NCBI GenBank assembly: GCA_018434945.1
Contig: JAHDOI010000040.1
Span: forward strand, 1 to 64,000
Direction of reading: 5' to 3'
DNA length: 64,000 nucleotides
Origin: Selenomonadales bacterium
GTDB lineage: Bacteria; Bacillota; Negativicutes; Sporomusales; UBA7701
A model generated the notes under the pieces. It made no database searches and had not been told where the DNA came from. It saw nothing but the letters and a program-made list of their open reading frames with translations. Of the stretch, positions 1-9,675 are shown in pieces. Made by a program: the position numbers and the translations under genes. Each line of letters starts with the position of its first letter. Within the stretch, counting starts at the first letter, position 1.

Positions 1-101
1 GCATGAAAAATCCACTTCCTTTGCTGTAAGAATATAAAAATAATTATAGCAAATTGAAGCGGATGTAATAATCTTATATGTCCGGCCTAATTTGCAAAAA
101 T

Positions 102-126
102 AAGCCCAGGCTTGGGTGCTTTTTTC
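102..126 (+). terminator. Possible intrinsic terminator
   Basis: The arms AAGCCCA and TGGGTGCTT pair with one bulged T and are followed by five T residues. It probably ends a transcript entering from the left edge. No coding frame that clearly continues from outside the window was found in bases 1-100, which are AT-rich and otherwise featureless. Confidence 0.45.
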
Positions 127-132
127 TGCTAA

Positions 133-234
133 TTGACAGATGATAAAAAGAAGAAACTCGACGCCCTGATCGAGAAGTTTAACCGGGACAACCCGGCAAA
201 GAACCCCAAAAGGACATTCCGGGGTGTTTATTAA
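133..234 (+). CDS. Doubtful 33-residue ORF or gene remnant
   Basis: A TTG-initiated frame encodes a lysine-rich, highly charged peptide (starts LTDDKKKKLDALIEKF, ends FRGVY) and runs to a TAA. There is no convincing ribosome site, and a stop lies immediately upstream of the TTG. It could be a degraded C-terminal fragment, because its amphipathic helix pattern looks protein-like. I do not recognise the family. Confidence 0.2.
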   Translation: MTDDKKKKLDALIEKFNRDNPAKNPKRTFRGVY

Positions 235-309
235 TTTCTGCGGACATGTGCCTTCGCGGCCGGGTCCGCCGCGGGGGAGACGAGCGCCGGACGGGAAGGA
301 GCTACAGTT

Positions 310-492
310 ATGACAGGCGGAGAATCGATGAAAGTTTATACCCTCGCCCGCGAAGAGATCGAAGCGCTGCTTTTGACGGATTTCGGCGGCAGGATCCAAC
401 CGGTCGACGGGGCGAAGCTTTCGAAGCTGAAACAGCAGCAGGCCAATACGGCGGCTTTTAAAGCGAGATTTTCGAAGCCGAAGACAATATAG
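310..492 (+). CDS. Small hypothetical protein, 60 aa
   Basis: The ATG follows AAGGAG with a spacing of nine bases, and the gene ends just before a strong terminator, so it looks like a genuine monocistronic small gene. An internal ATG at codon 7 (MKVYTLAREEIEALL) could also be used but has no better ribosome site. The protein is soluble, predicted helical and Lys/Gln-rich in the second half, with no cysteine, membrane segment or recognised motif. Its function is unknown. Confidence 0.55.
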   Translation: MTGGESMKVYTLAREEIEALLLTDFGGRIQPVDGAKLSKLKQQQANTAAFKARFSKPKTI

Positions 493-504
493 CCATGCGG
501 TTTG

Positions 505-528
505 AAAGGCCGGGTATCCGGCCTTTTT
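505..528 (+). terminator. Intrinsic terminator of the small ORF
   Basis: A perfect nine-base stem, AAAGGCCGG with CCGGCCTTT, closes over a four-base loop and is followed by T residues. It separates the small gene at 310-492 from the IclR regulator. Confidence 0.85.
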
Positions 529-673
529 GCTTGTGCGCGGCCCGCTGGGTGCGGCGAACGGCGGGCGGCATTTTTCGACGCTGCGGCAGGGGATGGGGCT
601 TTTTTTATTGAATAGAGACAGACGTACCGGCGGATGAGTTTCTGCCGGATGCGGCCGCAAAGGAGGCTTTGCC

Positions 674-1447
674 ATGGCAGGGAGACAGACGCCGCTGGTG
701 AAATCGGCATCCCGTACTCTGGACATCATCGGCTTTATCGCCAAAAGCGCCAAACCGCCTAATTTCACCGCCATCCTGCATCACCTCGATATACCGAAGA
801 GTTCGCTGTCGCTGCTGCTACATGAGCTGGTGAACAGCGACTACCTCGATTACGACCCCGATACGCGGGCGTATTACCCGGGGTTGAAGCTAATCCAGAT
901 AAGCGCGGTGTGCATCAACAACACCAATATTTCCCGCGAGATCGCCCTGGGCATCAAGAAGCTGAGCGACGAGTTCGGCGAGACGACTCACGCCGGCATC
1001 CTCGACGGGCGGCACATCGTTTATATCGCCAAGCACCACGGGTCGCGAGATGTGAGCGTGGTGGCCACGATCGGCTACCGCATCCCCGCCCACGCCACCG
1101 CCATCGGCAAAGTGCTGCTGTCCACGCTGCCGGCCGAGGAGCTGAAGGCCCGCCTTGGCGGCGTCCAGCTCGAACGCTACACCGAGAACACGATCACCGA
1201 CTTCAAGTCGCTCGTGGCTGAACTCGGCAGGGTCGCCGAGCAGGGCTTCGCCGTGGACGACCAGGAGATCATCCCCGGCGGCATCTGCGTGGCAGCGCCG
1301 ATTATTGACAAGACCAACAAGACGGTGGCGGCCCTCAGTGTGACGATGGCGGCCAGCAGGGCAGGGGCGGGCGATATGATGCCGACGGTAGTCGAGAGGG
1401 TCCGCGCGATGGCCGGGCATGTGTCGATGCGGCTGGGGAAGGTTTAA
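674..1447 (+). CDS. IclR-family transcriptional regulator
   Basis: A 257-residue protein with the two-domain IclR plan. An N-terminal winged helix-turn-helix spans about residues 8-70 (SASRTLDIIGFIAKSAKPP, then the DIPKSSLSLLLHELVNSDYL recognition region). The C-terminal effector domain spans about 80-250 and contains the typical GYRIPAHATAIGKVLLSTLP and AVDDQEIIPGGICVAAPI stretches. The ATG follows AGGAGG at 660-665. It sits upstream of, and in the same orientation as, the iorAB/acyl-CoA operon, separated by about 350 bases holding four related palindromes. The likely role is control of that operon, and perhaps of itself, in response to a small organic acid or CoA-related metabolite. The family call is firm. 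The target and effector are inferred. Confidence 0.93.
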   Translation: MAGRQTPLVKSASRTLDIIGFIAKSAKPPNFTAILHHLDIPKSSLSLLLHELVNSDYLDYDPDTRAYYPGLKLIQISAVCINNTNISREIALGIKKLSDEFGETTHAGILDGRHIVYIAKHHGSRDVSVVATIGYRIPAHATAIGKVLLSTLPAEELKARLGGVQLERYTENTITDFKSLVAELGRVAEQGFAVDDQEIIPGGICVAAPIIDKTNKTVAALSVTMAASRAGAGDMMPTVVERVRAMAGHVSMRLGKV

Positions 1448-1557
1448 ACCGGCCGTGGTGGCGGGCCGCCACGCAGCGGCGAGATAAAATTATTTGCGGC
1501 AGGCAGGAAAACGCTAACAGCGCCAAGAATACTGTCGCCATAAAGAACAGTTTTATT

Positions 1558-1594
1558 TTGTTCATATATATGAACTGTGTTCATAATATTGAAC
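1558..1594 (+). promoter_or_regulatory. Promoter 1 with two palindromic operators
   Basis: Palindromes GTTCATATATATGAAC (1560-1575, perfect) and GTTCATAATATTGAAC (1579-1594, five-base arms) start 19 bases apart. They overlap a possible -35 TTGTTC (1558-1563) and -10 CATAAT (1582-1587) separated by 18 bases. This is the arrangement expected for repression at the promoter. The nearest candidate regulator is the IclR protein at 674-1447. Confidence 0.6.
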
Positions 1595-1657
1595 CAAATG
1601 TGGCGCACGAAGCCCTGCCGAACCGGCAGACTGTGAAGGGTAAAAACAGACGGCTTC

Positions 1658-1696
1658 TTGTGTTCATTCAGATGAACGATGTTTACATATGCGAAC
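1658..1696 (+). promoter_or_regulatory. Second operator pair, possible promoter 2
   Basis: GTTCATTCAGATGAAC (1662-1677, six-base arms) and the weaker GTTTACATATGCGAAC (1681-1696, six of eight base pairs) repeat the same motif, again with 19-base periodicity. They lie 102 bases downstream of the first pair. A TTGTGT element at 1658 and TTACAT at 1683 could form a weak promoter. About 100 bases then separate this pair from the iorA start. Confidence 0.5.
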
Positions 1697-1798
1697 AAAA
1701 TGACGGTTGCGGGCGGCGGGTGATACGCCGGCCGGCCGCCGGGTTTTGCAGTCAGGGGAGACGGACGCTGTTCTGAGCCTGAGATGGGAGGAAAGTAG

Positions 1799-3613
1799 AT
1801 GAGAAAAGAGTTTATGCTGGGCAACGAGGCCATCGCCCGCGGGGCGGCGGAGGCGGGGGTCAGGGTTGTCGCCGGGTACCCGGGAACGCCGGCCACCGAG
1901 ATCGTCGATCTTTGCGGCGGTTACCCCGGTGTGTACGCCGAGTGGTCGGCGAACGAGAAACACGCCTTCGAGGTGGCGACCGCGGCCTCGCTGACCAACC
2001 AGCGGTCGATGGCGGTGATGAAACACAACGGCACCAACGCCGCGGCGGATTTTCTGATGCATGTGAATTTCACCGGCATCCGCGCCGGGATGGTGCTGAT
2101 AACCGCCGACGACCCGGGCGGCCTGTCGTCGCAGTGCGAGGAGGATACGCGGATTCTCGTCCATAACTACGCCCACCTGCCGATGTTCGATCCGTCGAGC
2201 GTGCAGGAGGCTTATGACATGACCAAGGCGGCGTTTGAGCTGTCGGAGAAGACGGAGCTGGTCTTCGCCCTCCGCCCGGTGATGCGCATCAATCACGCCG
2301 GCGGCATGGTGGAGTACGGCGATGTAGCTCCGCAGAGCCGCCCGGCCGAGTTCGTGATCGACCGCAAACGGTTCGTGATGTCGGCGGTGGTGGAGAAGGA
2401 ATCGGGCGGCGAGCTCAGGCCGAAGATGCGGCACCGCTGGCTGAACGCCAAGCAGGCCGAGCTGAAGGCGCTGATGGAGGATTCGCCGTTCAACCGGGTC
2501 GAGAAGGCGCCGGGCGAAGTCGGCTTTATCGGCTGCGGCATCGGCTACGCCTTTCTCAAGGAGGCGGAGCGTATCCACGGCGCGAAGCTGCCCATTCTCA
2601 AACTGTCGACCCTGCCGCTGCCGGAGGGCAAGGTGCTCGATTTTGTCCGCGGCCTGAAGAAGGTCGTGGTGTTCGAGGAAGTCGAGCCGGTGGTCGAAAA
2701 ACTGATAAAAGAGCTGTGCTTCGAGCATAAGATTGTGCTGGAGGTGCTGGGCCGCGGCGGTTATCTGCCCAGCGAGGGCGAGCTGTCGACCAACCTGGTG
2801 CTGACGGCGGTGGAGGCCGCGCTGGCCGGCAAGGATTACCCCGCCCCGGCGCAGGGCCAGTACGTTTCGGCGCGCACGCGGACCCAGTGCCCCGGCTGCA
2901 GCCACCGCGGCCTGCTTGTCGCCCTGAAGGAGGTCGTGCGCAAGAACGGCGGCGTGGTGACCGGCGATATCGGCTGCCACGACGCGGGCACGTTCGAGCC
3001 GATGAATCTGCAGGCGACCATTTACTGCATGGGATCGTCCATTCCGATGGCCTACGGCATCAAGAAGGCCGGCTTTGATAAGCCGGTGTACGCGCTGATC
3101 GGCGATTCGACCTTTTTCCACAACGGCCTCACCGGCCTGGCGAGCGCCATCTACAACGGCGCCGATATCACGGTGGTGATCGCCTACAATTCGACGACGG
3201 CGATGACGGGCTTCCAGCCCCATCCCGGCAGCGCCAATAATCTCAACCAGCCGGTGACGCCTATCGAGCCCGGCGCGGTGGCGGCGGCGATGGGCGCGAA
3301 GGTGTTCCGCTGCAATCCTTACAATGTCGAGGAGACGGCCCGGGTCATAGCCGAGGCGACGGCGGAAACCGGCGTCAAGGTGGTTGTCGCCGAGGCGCTG
3401 TGTTACCTGAAGTTCGGCCGCGAGGGCAAGATTTCTTATACGCCCCGGCAGGTGGCGGTGGATGTGGCGGTGTGCAATGGTTGCGGCCTGTGCGTGCGGA
3501 CGTTCGGCTGCCCGTCAATCACCCTGAGCGAAGGCAAGGCGGTTATCGAGCCGAGCAGCTGCAACGGCTGCGGCGTGTGCGTATCGGTATGCAAGAGGGG
3601 GGCCATAAAATGA
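1799..3613 (+). CDS. iorA: Indolepyruvate:ferredoxin oxidoreductase, alpha subunit
   Basis: A 604-residue large subunit of the thiamine-diphosphate enzyme that oxidatively decarboxylates aryl-pyruvates to aryl-acetyl-CoA, CO2 and reduced ferredoxin. An N-terminal pyrimidine-binding domain begins LGNEAIARGAAEAGVRVVAG. The TPP pyrophosphate site is GDSTFFHNGLTGLASAIYN with a downstream Asn (about residues 436-470). Two C-terminal ferredoxin motifs are visible: C559-x2-C-x2-C-x5-C-P and C588-x2-C-x2-C-x3-C. The length matches the family. The stop overlaps the iorB start (ATGA). It heads the putatively IclR-controlled operon. Substrate range is inferred. A related 2-oxoacid is possible given the acyl-CoA genes downstream. 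Confidence 0.93.
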   Translation: MRKEFMLGNEAIARGAAEAGVRVVAGYPGTPATEIVDLCGGYPGVYAEWSANEKHAFEVATAASLTNQRSMAVMKHNGTNAAADFLMHVNFTGIRAGMVLITADDPGGLSSQCEEDTRILVHNYAHLPMFDPSSVQEAYDMTKAAFELSEKTELVFALRPVMRINHAGGMVEYGDVAPQSRPAEFVIDRKRFVMSAVVEKESGGELRPKMRHRWLNAKQAELKALMEDSPFNRVEKAPGEVGFIGCGIGYAFLKEAERIHGAKLPILKLSTLPLPEGKVLDFVRGLKKVVVFEEVEPVVEKLIKELCFEHKIVLEVLGRGGYLPSEGELSTNLVLTAVEAALAGKDYPAPAQGQYVSARTRTQCPGCSHRGLLVALKEVVRKNGGVVTGDIGCHDAGTFEPMNLQATIYCMGSSIPMAYGIKKAGFDKPVYALIGDSTFFHNGLTGLASAIYNGADITVVIAYNSTTAMTGFQPHPGSANNLNQPVTPIEPGAVAAAMGAKVFRCNPYNVEETARVIAEATAETGVKVVVAEALCYLKFGREGKISYTPRQVAVDVAVCNGCGLCVRTFGCPSITLSEGKAVIEPSSCNGCGVCVSVCKRGAIK

Positions 3614-4206
3614 AGTTCGATTTAGTGATCGCCGGCGTCGGCGGCCAGGGAAACATCCTTGCTTCCCAGGTCGTCGCCAAGTGCGCGATGGATGCCGGTT
3701 ACAACGTGGTCAATACGGAGACGAAGGGCGCGGCCCAGCGCGGCGGTTCGGTGCTGTCCCACGTGCGGATCGCGGACGGCGAGATATTTTCGCCGCTGGT
3801 GCCGGCGGGCCAGGCGGACGTGCTGCTCGGATTCGAGCCGCTGGAGGCGCTGCGCTATATCGGTCTGCTGGGTAAAAAGGGCACATTCATCATCAACACG
3901 GCGCCGGTGCCGACCATCCTCGCCAATATGAAGGTGGACGAATATCCGAGCACCGAGCAGATCGTGGCGATCATCAAGGAGAAGGGGCTTGACGGCCATT
4001 TCCTGAATGCGACCAGGGCGGCCAAGGACCTCGGCAACGTGCTGCTGACGAATGTGGTGATGCTGGGAGCGTTCACGGCGGTAAGCAGCGTGCTGCAGCC
4101 CGACGTCATCCTGAAGAAGCTGCTGACGATGGTGGACGAGAAGTTTCACGCCGACGACAGCCGCGCGTTCGCGGTCGGCCGCGGCCTGATAGGCAAGGAG
4201 GGCTGA
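3610..4206 (+). CDS. iorB: Indolepyruvate:ferredoxin oxidoreductase, beta subunit
   Basis: A 198-residue gamma-domain-type subunit that pairs with IorA. It opens with the hallmark FDLVIAGVGGQGNILASQVV and contains the ETKGAAQRGGSVLSHVRI stretch typical of 2-oxoacid:ferredoxin oxidoreductase gamma domains. The start is the ATG overlapping the iorA stop, so the two are translationally coupled. It carries no Fe-S motif, as expected for the two-subunit Ior type. The next gene follows after three bases. Confidence 0.92.
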   Translation: MKFDLVIAGVGGQGNILASQVVAKCAMDAGYNVVNTETKGAAQRGGSVLSHVRIADGEIFSPLVPAGQADVLLGFEPLEALRYIGLLGKKGTFIINTAPVPTILANMKVDEYPSTEQIVAIIKEKGLDGHFLNATRAAKDLGNVLLTNVVMLGAFTAVSSVLQPDVILKKLLTMVDEKFHADDSRAFAVGRGLIGKEG

Positions 4207-4209
4207 TAT

Positions 4210-5679
4210 ATGGCGCTCATGACAGCGGCGCAGTATGAGGAAAGCCTGCGCAAGATGAAGTTCAACCTGTATCTGCTGGGGGAGAAGGTCGACAATCCGG
4301 TGGACCACCCAATCATCCGCCCGTCGCTGAACGCGGTGAAGATGACGTATTCCCTGGCGCACGATCCGGCCCACGAGGAGCTGATGACGGCGACGTCCAG
4401 CCTGACGGGGCGGAAGATCAACCGCTTCGCCCACTTGCACCAGAGCGCCGACGATCTGGTGAAGAAGGTGAAGATGCAGCGGCTGCTGGGCCAGAAGACG
4501 GCGTCGTGCTTCCAGCGCTGCGTGGGCATGGACGCGATCAACGCCGTCGAGAGCGTGACGTTCGAGATGGACGAGGCACTGGGCACGGATTATCACGCCC
4601 GGTTCGTCGCTTTCGTCACCATGGTCCAGGACGGGGACCTGACGGTCGACGGGGCGATGACCGACCCCAAAGGGGACCGCAGCCTGCCGCCCCACAAGCA
4701 GGCCGACCCCGACCTTTTCCTCCGCGTTGTCGAGAAGCGGGCCGACGGCATTGTGGTGCGCGGGGCGAAGTGCCACCAGACGGGGGCGCTCAACTCCCAC
4801 TGGATCCTGGTGATGCCGACGATCAGCATGGGCGAGGAGGACGCCGATTACGCGGTGTGCTTCGCCGTGCCCGCCGACGCCGCAGGCATAACGTATATTT
4901 ACGGCCGCCAGTCGTGCGATACCCGCAAGCTGGAGGGCGGGGAGATCGATACCGGCAACAGCACTTTCGGCGGCCATGAGTCGCTGGTGATTTTCGAGGA
5001 TGTGTTCGTGCCGTGGAAGGATGTCTTCATGTGCGGCGAGTACCGCTTCAGCGGCGCGCTTGTCGAACGGTTCGCCGGGTACCACCGCCAGAGCTACGGC
5101 GGGTGCAAGGTGGGCGTGGGCGACGTGCTGATCGGCGCTGCCGCGCTGGCCGCCGAGTACAACGGCGCCGCCAAGGCGTCGCATGTCAAGGATAAGCTGA
5201 TCGAGATGGTTCACCTCAACGAGACGCTGTACGCCTGCGGCATCGCCTGCTCGGCCGCCGGAGCGCGGACGGCCTCGGGGACGTATCTTATCGATATGCT
5301 GCTGGCCAACGTGTGCAAGCAGAATGTGACTCGTTTCCCGTACGAGATCGCCCGCCTGGCCGAGGATATCGCCGGCGGCCTGTTCGTGACCATGCCGTCG
5401 GAGCAGGATTTCCGCCACCCCGAGATTGGCCCGAAAATCGAGAAGTATCTGGGCGGCACGTCGGGTGTGCCGACCGAACACCGCCTGCGGATACTCAGGC
5501 TGGTGGAGAACCTGACGCTGGGGACGGCGGCGGTCGGCTACCGCACCGAGTCGATGCACGGCGCCGGCTCGCCCCAGGCGCAGCGGATCATGATCGCCCG
5601 TCAGGGCAACCTCGAGGCCAAGAAGGAGCTGGCGAAGAGGATCGCCGGGATAGCCGGCGCGGATAGCGCTTCCCGATAA
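4210..5679 (+). CDS. 4-hydroxybutyryl-CoA dehydratase-like protein (HpaB/AbfD family)
   Basis: A 489-residue member of the FAD/[4Fe-4S] radical dehydratase and flavin hydroxylase superfamily. It keeps the cluster ligands known for 4-hydroxybutyryl-CoA dehydratase: C100 and C104 (SCFQRC), H292 and C299 (HRQSYGGC). The known enzyme from Clostridium aminobutyricum uses C99, C103, H292 and C299. E257, Y296 and K300 also fall at the published active-site positions, and ESMHGAGSP follows near the C-terminus. True aromatic hydroxylases lack these cysteines, so oxygen-independent dehydration of a 4-hydroxyacyl-CoA to an enoyl-CoA, or vinylacetyl-CoA isomerisation, is the better call. It sits between iorB and an acyl-CoA dehydrogenase. 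The actual substrate is unproven. Confidence 0.85.
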   Translation: MALMTAAQYEESLRKMKFNLYLLGEKVDNPVDHPIIRPSLNAVKMTYSLAHDPAHEELMTATSSLTGRKINRFAHLHQSADDLVKKVKMQRLLGQKTASCFQRCVGMDAINAVESVTFEMDEALGTDYHARFVAFVTMVQDGDLTVDGAMTDPKGDRSLPPHKQADPDLFLRVVEKRADGIVVRGAKCHQTGALNSHWILVMPTISMGEEDADYAVCFAVPADAAGITYIYGRQSCDTRKLEGGEIDTGNSTFGGHESLVIFEDVFVPWKDVFMCGEYRFSGALVERFAGYHRQSYGGCKVGVGDVLIGAAALAAEYNGAAKASHVKDKLIEMVHLNETLYACGIACSAAGARTASGTYLIDMLLANVCKQNVTRFPYEIARLAEDIAGGLFVTMPSEQDFRHPEIGPKIEKYLGGTSGVPTEHRLRILRLVENLTLGTAAVGYRTESMHGAGSPQAQRIMIARQGNLEAKKELAKRIAGIAGADSASR

Positions 5680-5711
5680 GTCCGAGCGAAATATGAAATG
5701 GAGGAAGAAAC

Positions 5712-6851
<1,140 letters not shown>

Positions 6852-6873
6852 CGGATAGAGAGGAGATTACGAT

Positions 6874-7290
6874 ATGGTGCAGGATATCCCGTTCGCCGCC
6901 GTCAAGGTCGGCGATAAGGCGAGCATGACCAAGACGGTGAGCGAGTCCGACGTTTATACGTTCGCCGGCGTGACCGGCGACTTCAACCCGGTGCATGTCG
7001 ACGCCGAATTTGCCAAGCAGACGATGTTCAAAGAGCGGATCGCCCACGGCATGCTGTCGGCGGGGTTCATCTCCGCCGTGCTCGGCACCGCCCTGCCGGG
7101 GGCCAACACCATCTATATGGGCCAGGAGCTGTCCTTCCGCGCGCCGGTGAAGATCGGCGACACGGTGACGGCCACGGTCGAGTGCATCGAAAAGATCGAA
7201 GCCAAGAACCGGCTGATTTTCCGGACGACGGTGACCAATCAGGACGGCGTGCTGGTGGTCGACGGCAAGGCGACGATGCTCAAGAAGTAA
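6874..7290 (+). CDS. MaoC-like (R)-specific enoyl-CoA hydratase
   Basis: A 138-residue hot-dog-fold hydratase. The catalytic signature FAGVTGDFNPVHVDAEFA contains the Asp and His of (R)-hydratases (D-x4-H), followed by RIAHGMLSAGFISAVLG. It adds water to a trans-2-enoyl-CoA, giving a (3R)-hydroxyacyl-CoA. Last gene of the iorAB operon and followed by a strong hairpin. Together with the preceding two enzymes it forms a short acyl-CoA module. A phosphate acyltransferase-associated or PhaJ-like role cannot be excluded. Confidence 0.9.
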   Translation: MVQDIPFAAVKVGDKASMTKTVSESDVYTFAGVTGDFNPVHVDAEFAKQTMFKERIAHGMLSAGFISAVLGTALPGANTIYMGQELSFRAPVKIGDTVTATVECIEKIEAKNRLIFRTTVTNQDGVLVVDGKATMLKK

Positions 7291-7301
7291 TAGCAGGATA
7301 A

Positions 7302-7343
7302 ATACGCCGCCGCCGGCAGGATTTTGCCGCCGGCGGCGTATAT
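7302..7343 (+). terminator. Strong hairpin ending the iorAB operon
   Basis: Seventeen-base arms (ATACGCCGCCGCCGGCA against TGCCGCCGGCGGCGTAT) close over a short loop. The T tract after it is poor (ATTATTATG), so termination may be partial. Confidence 0.7.
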
Positions 7344-7388
7344 TATTATGCAGGAGCAATAATTGCCCCGGGCGGGAGGAGAGATGAC

Positions 7389-8168
7389 GTGAAGGTTGCG
7401 CTGCTGCAGATGGATATCGCGCTCGGCGACGTGGCCGTCAACCGCCGTAAGGCGGAGACGATGCTCGCGGAGGGGCTGGCGCGCGGCGCGAAGCTGTTCG
7501 TGCTGCCCGAGATGTGGACGACAGGCTACAACTTGGCGGAGATAGACCGGCTGGCCGAGCCGGCCGCCGGGCCGACGATGGCGATGTTGACGGCGTTTGC
7601 CCGCCGGCACGGGGTGGAGATCGTCAGCGGATCGATTGCCGAGGCGCGGGACGGGCGGGTCTACAATACCTGCTACGCCATCGGCGCCGACGGCGCGGTG
7701 GTCGCCAAATACAGCAAGATCCACCTCATCGGCCTCATGGCGGAGGACCGCTATCTCGCTCCCGGCGACCGTCGGGCGGTTTTCGAGCTGAGTATCGGCT
7801 GCGCCGGGATGATTATCTGCTACGACCTGCGCTTCACCGAACTGCCGCGGGCCATGGCGCTCGAAGGATGCCGGACGCTGTTCGTTCCCGCCGAGTGGCC
7901 GGCTTCGCGGGGAGCGCACTGGCGGGCGCTCAATATCGCCCGGGCGATCGAGAATCAGCTGTTCGTCATCGCCGTCAACCGGGTCGGCCGCGATGATAAC
8001 AACGTTTTCTACGGCCATTCGCTGGCCGTCGACCCGTGGGGCGAGGTGCTGGCGGAAGGGTCCGAGGCCGGTGAAGAGGTAATAGTGGCTGACGTGGACT
8101 TCGCGGCCGGGGAGGAGATCAGGCGGCGGATGCCGGTGTTCGCCGACCGCCGGCCGGAGTGCTATTGA
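7389..8168 (+). CDS. Carbon-nitrogen hydrolase (nitrilase/omega-amidase family)
   Basis: A 259-residue member of the nitrilase superfamily. The Glu-Lys-Cys triad is visible: Glu in FVLPEMWTTGYN, Lys in AKYSKIHLIGLMAEDRY, Cys in GMIICYDLRFTELPR. Such proteins hydrolyse an amide to an acid and ammonia. The closest plan is the omega-amidase/YafV-like group. It uses a GTG start behind GGGAGGAGAG, because the nearby ATG runs into a stop. A hairpin separates it from the upstream operon and a riboswitch follows, so it is probably its own unit. The substrate is unknown. Confidence 0.88.
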   Translation: MKVALLQMDIALGDVAVNRRKAETMLAEGLARGAKLFVLPEMWTTGYNLAEIDRLAEPAAGPTMAMLTAFARRHGVEIVSGSIAEARDGRVYNTCYAIGADGAVVAKYSKIHLIGLMAEDRYLAPGDRRAVFELSIGCAGMIICYDLRFTELPRAMALEGCRTLFVPAEWPASRGAHWRALNIARAIENQLFVIAVNRVGRDDNNVFYGHSLAVDPWGEVLAEGSEAGEEVIVADVDFAAGEEIRRRMPVFADRRPECY

Positions 8169-8261
8169 TCCTGGCGGGCGGCAGATTGTGAAATAAAGAA
8201 TTTTTTCCGGGCCGCAGGAAAAGCGCGGGCGGCAGCGAAGGAATTCATTAACAATATAGGG

Positions 8262-8461
8262 AATGATGGCCACGGGAGAGACCGCGATCGCGGCGCCGAA
8301 GGAGTAAACCCTTTGTTAAACTCTCAGGCAGAAGGACCATGGCCGGACCATCCTCTGGAGAGTGCGCCGCCGGCGCCGCCGAAGGAGAACCCTCAGGGGT
8401 GAATCTCTCAGGTAAAAGGGACAGAGACAAAGGAGCGGACGCTCTTTTGCCTCTGTTTTTT
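8262..8461 (+). ncRNA. gcvT riboswitch: Tandem glycine riboswitch with terminator
   Basis: Two consecutive aptamers show the glycine-class signatures. The first holds CGGGAGAGACC, then CGCCGAAGGAGTAAACC and ACTCTCAGGCAGAAGGACC. The second holds CTGGAGAG, GCCGAAGGAGAACC and AATCTCTCAGGTAAAAGGAC. A terminator follows directly (ACAGAGACAAAGGAGC, loop, GCTCTTTTGCCTCTGT, then T6, 8421-8461). In this class glycine binding normally relieves termination, so the operon should be switched on by glycine. About 110 bases then lead to gcvT. Confidence 0.95.
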
Positions 8462-8574
8462 CTTCTGTGGGAAACATGGGAAAAGCGCCCGCCGATTTCA
8501 GGGGGACCGGGCCAAGCCCATTAATAATTATTCCGACCGGGAGAAAGCCTATTATTATCGAGGGGGGAGTTGCC

Positions 8575-9672
8575 ATGGCCGAGAAGACGCCCTTATACGA
8601 GACCCATCTTAAGTACGGCGGCAAGATCGTGGAGTTCGGGGGCTGGCTGCTGCCTGTCCAGTACGGCGGCATCCTTGCCGAGCACCGGGCGGTGCGGGAG
8701 CAGGCGGGCCTGTTCGACGTGTCCCACATGGGGGAGGTAACGGTGAAAGGCCCGGGGGCGTTGGCCTACCTGCAGAAGGTGGTGACCAACGATGTGGCGA
8801 AGATGGTCGATAACCAGGTGCAGTATTCGCCGATGTGCTACCCGGACGGCGGCACGGTCGACGACCTGCTCATCTACCGCTACGGGCCGGACGATTACCT
8901 GCTGGTGATCAACGCCGCGAATATCGCCAAGGACTGGGACTGGCTGCGGGATAACAGCGCGGGCTTCGACGTGGAGCTCGCCAACCTGTCGGCGGAAACG
9001 GCGGAACTGGCTCTGCAGGGGCCGGCGTCGCGGGCGATCCTGGCGAAGCTGACCGCCGCGCCGGTCGATAAACTGGGCTATTACTGGTTTTTGCCGGAGG
9101 CCGAGGTGGCCGGACGGCGGGTGATGGTGTCGCGCACGGGTTATACGGGCGAGGACGGGTTCGAGATATACTGCCGCCCGGAGGATGCGGCCGCGCTGTG
9201 GGAGGCCGTCATGGAGGCGGGAGAGCCGCTGGGGCTGGCGCCGGCCGGCCTGGGCTGCCGCGATACGCTGCGGTTCGAGGCCTGCATGCCGCTCTACGGG
9301 CACGAACTGTCGCCGACGATTTCGCCGGTGGAAGCGGGGTTGACCCGCTTCGTGAACCTCGATAAAGAAGATTTCAACGGCCGGGCGGTGCTGGCCGCGC
9401 AGAAAGAGGCGGGGCCGCAGCGCAAGATTGTTGGGTTCGCGCTGACCGAGCGCGGCGTGGCGCGGGCGGAGTATCCGGTGCTGGCCGACGGCCGGAGGAT
9501 CGGGACGGTGACGACCGGCTCGTACGCGCCGACATTGGATAAGAATCTCGGCATGGCGCTGGTGGAGACCGCGTATGCCAAGCCGGGAACCCGCTTCGCG
9601 GTCGAGATCCGCGGCAAGGCGGTGGCTGCCGAAGTTATCCCAAGGCCATTTTATAAAAGAGAGGGGAAATAA
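8575..9672 (+). CDS. gcvT: Glycine cleavage system T protein (aminomethyltransferase)
   Basis: A 365-residue folate-dependent aminomethyltransferase. It takes the aminomethyl group from lipoyl-GcvH, releases ammonia and makes 5,10-methylene-tetrahydrofolate. Typical features are TPLYETHLKYGGKIVEFGGW at the N-terminus, LFDVSHMGEV, and SRTGYTGEDGFEIY in the folate-binding region. The ATG at 8575 follows GGGGGGAG. A longer in-frame extension back into the riboswitch lacks a ribosome site. First gene after the riboswitch. Confidence 0.97.
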   Translation: MAEKTPLYETHLKYGGKIVEFGGWLLPVQYGGILAEHRAVREQAGLFDVSHMGEVTVKGPGALAYLQKVVTNDVAKMVDNQVQYSPMCYPDGGTVDDLLIYRYGPDDYLLVINAANIAKDWDWLRDNSAGFDVELANLSAETAELALQGPASRAILAKLTAAPVDKLGYYWFLPEAEVAGRRVMVSRTGYTGEDGFEIYCRPEDAAALWEAVMEAGEPLGLAPAGLGCRDTLRFEACMPLYGHELSPTISPVEAGLTRFVNLDKEDFNGRAVLAAQKEAGPQRKIVGFALTERGVARAEYPVLADGRRIGTVTTGSYAPTLDKNLGMALVETAYAKPGTRFAVEIRGKAVAAEVIPRPFYKREGK

Positions 9673-9675
9673 CGA

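Noticed and set aside
1456-1470. GTGGCG-GGC-CGCCAC hairpin after the IclR gene as terminator
   Set aside because: Short stem with no T tract; may only be a weak pause.
1799-4206. Pyruvate:ferredoxin oxidoreductase
   Set aside because: The two-subunit order, the short gamma-type IorB and the two C-terminal clusters on the large subunit are those of indolepyruvate-type enzymes.
4210-5679. 4-hydroxyphenylacetate 3-monooxygenase call
   Set aside because: The oxygenase members lack the C100/C104/H292/C299 Fe-S ligands seen here, and the setting is anaerobic.
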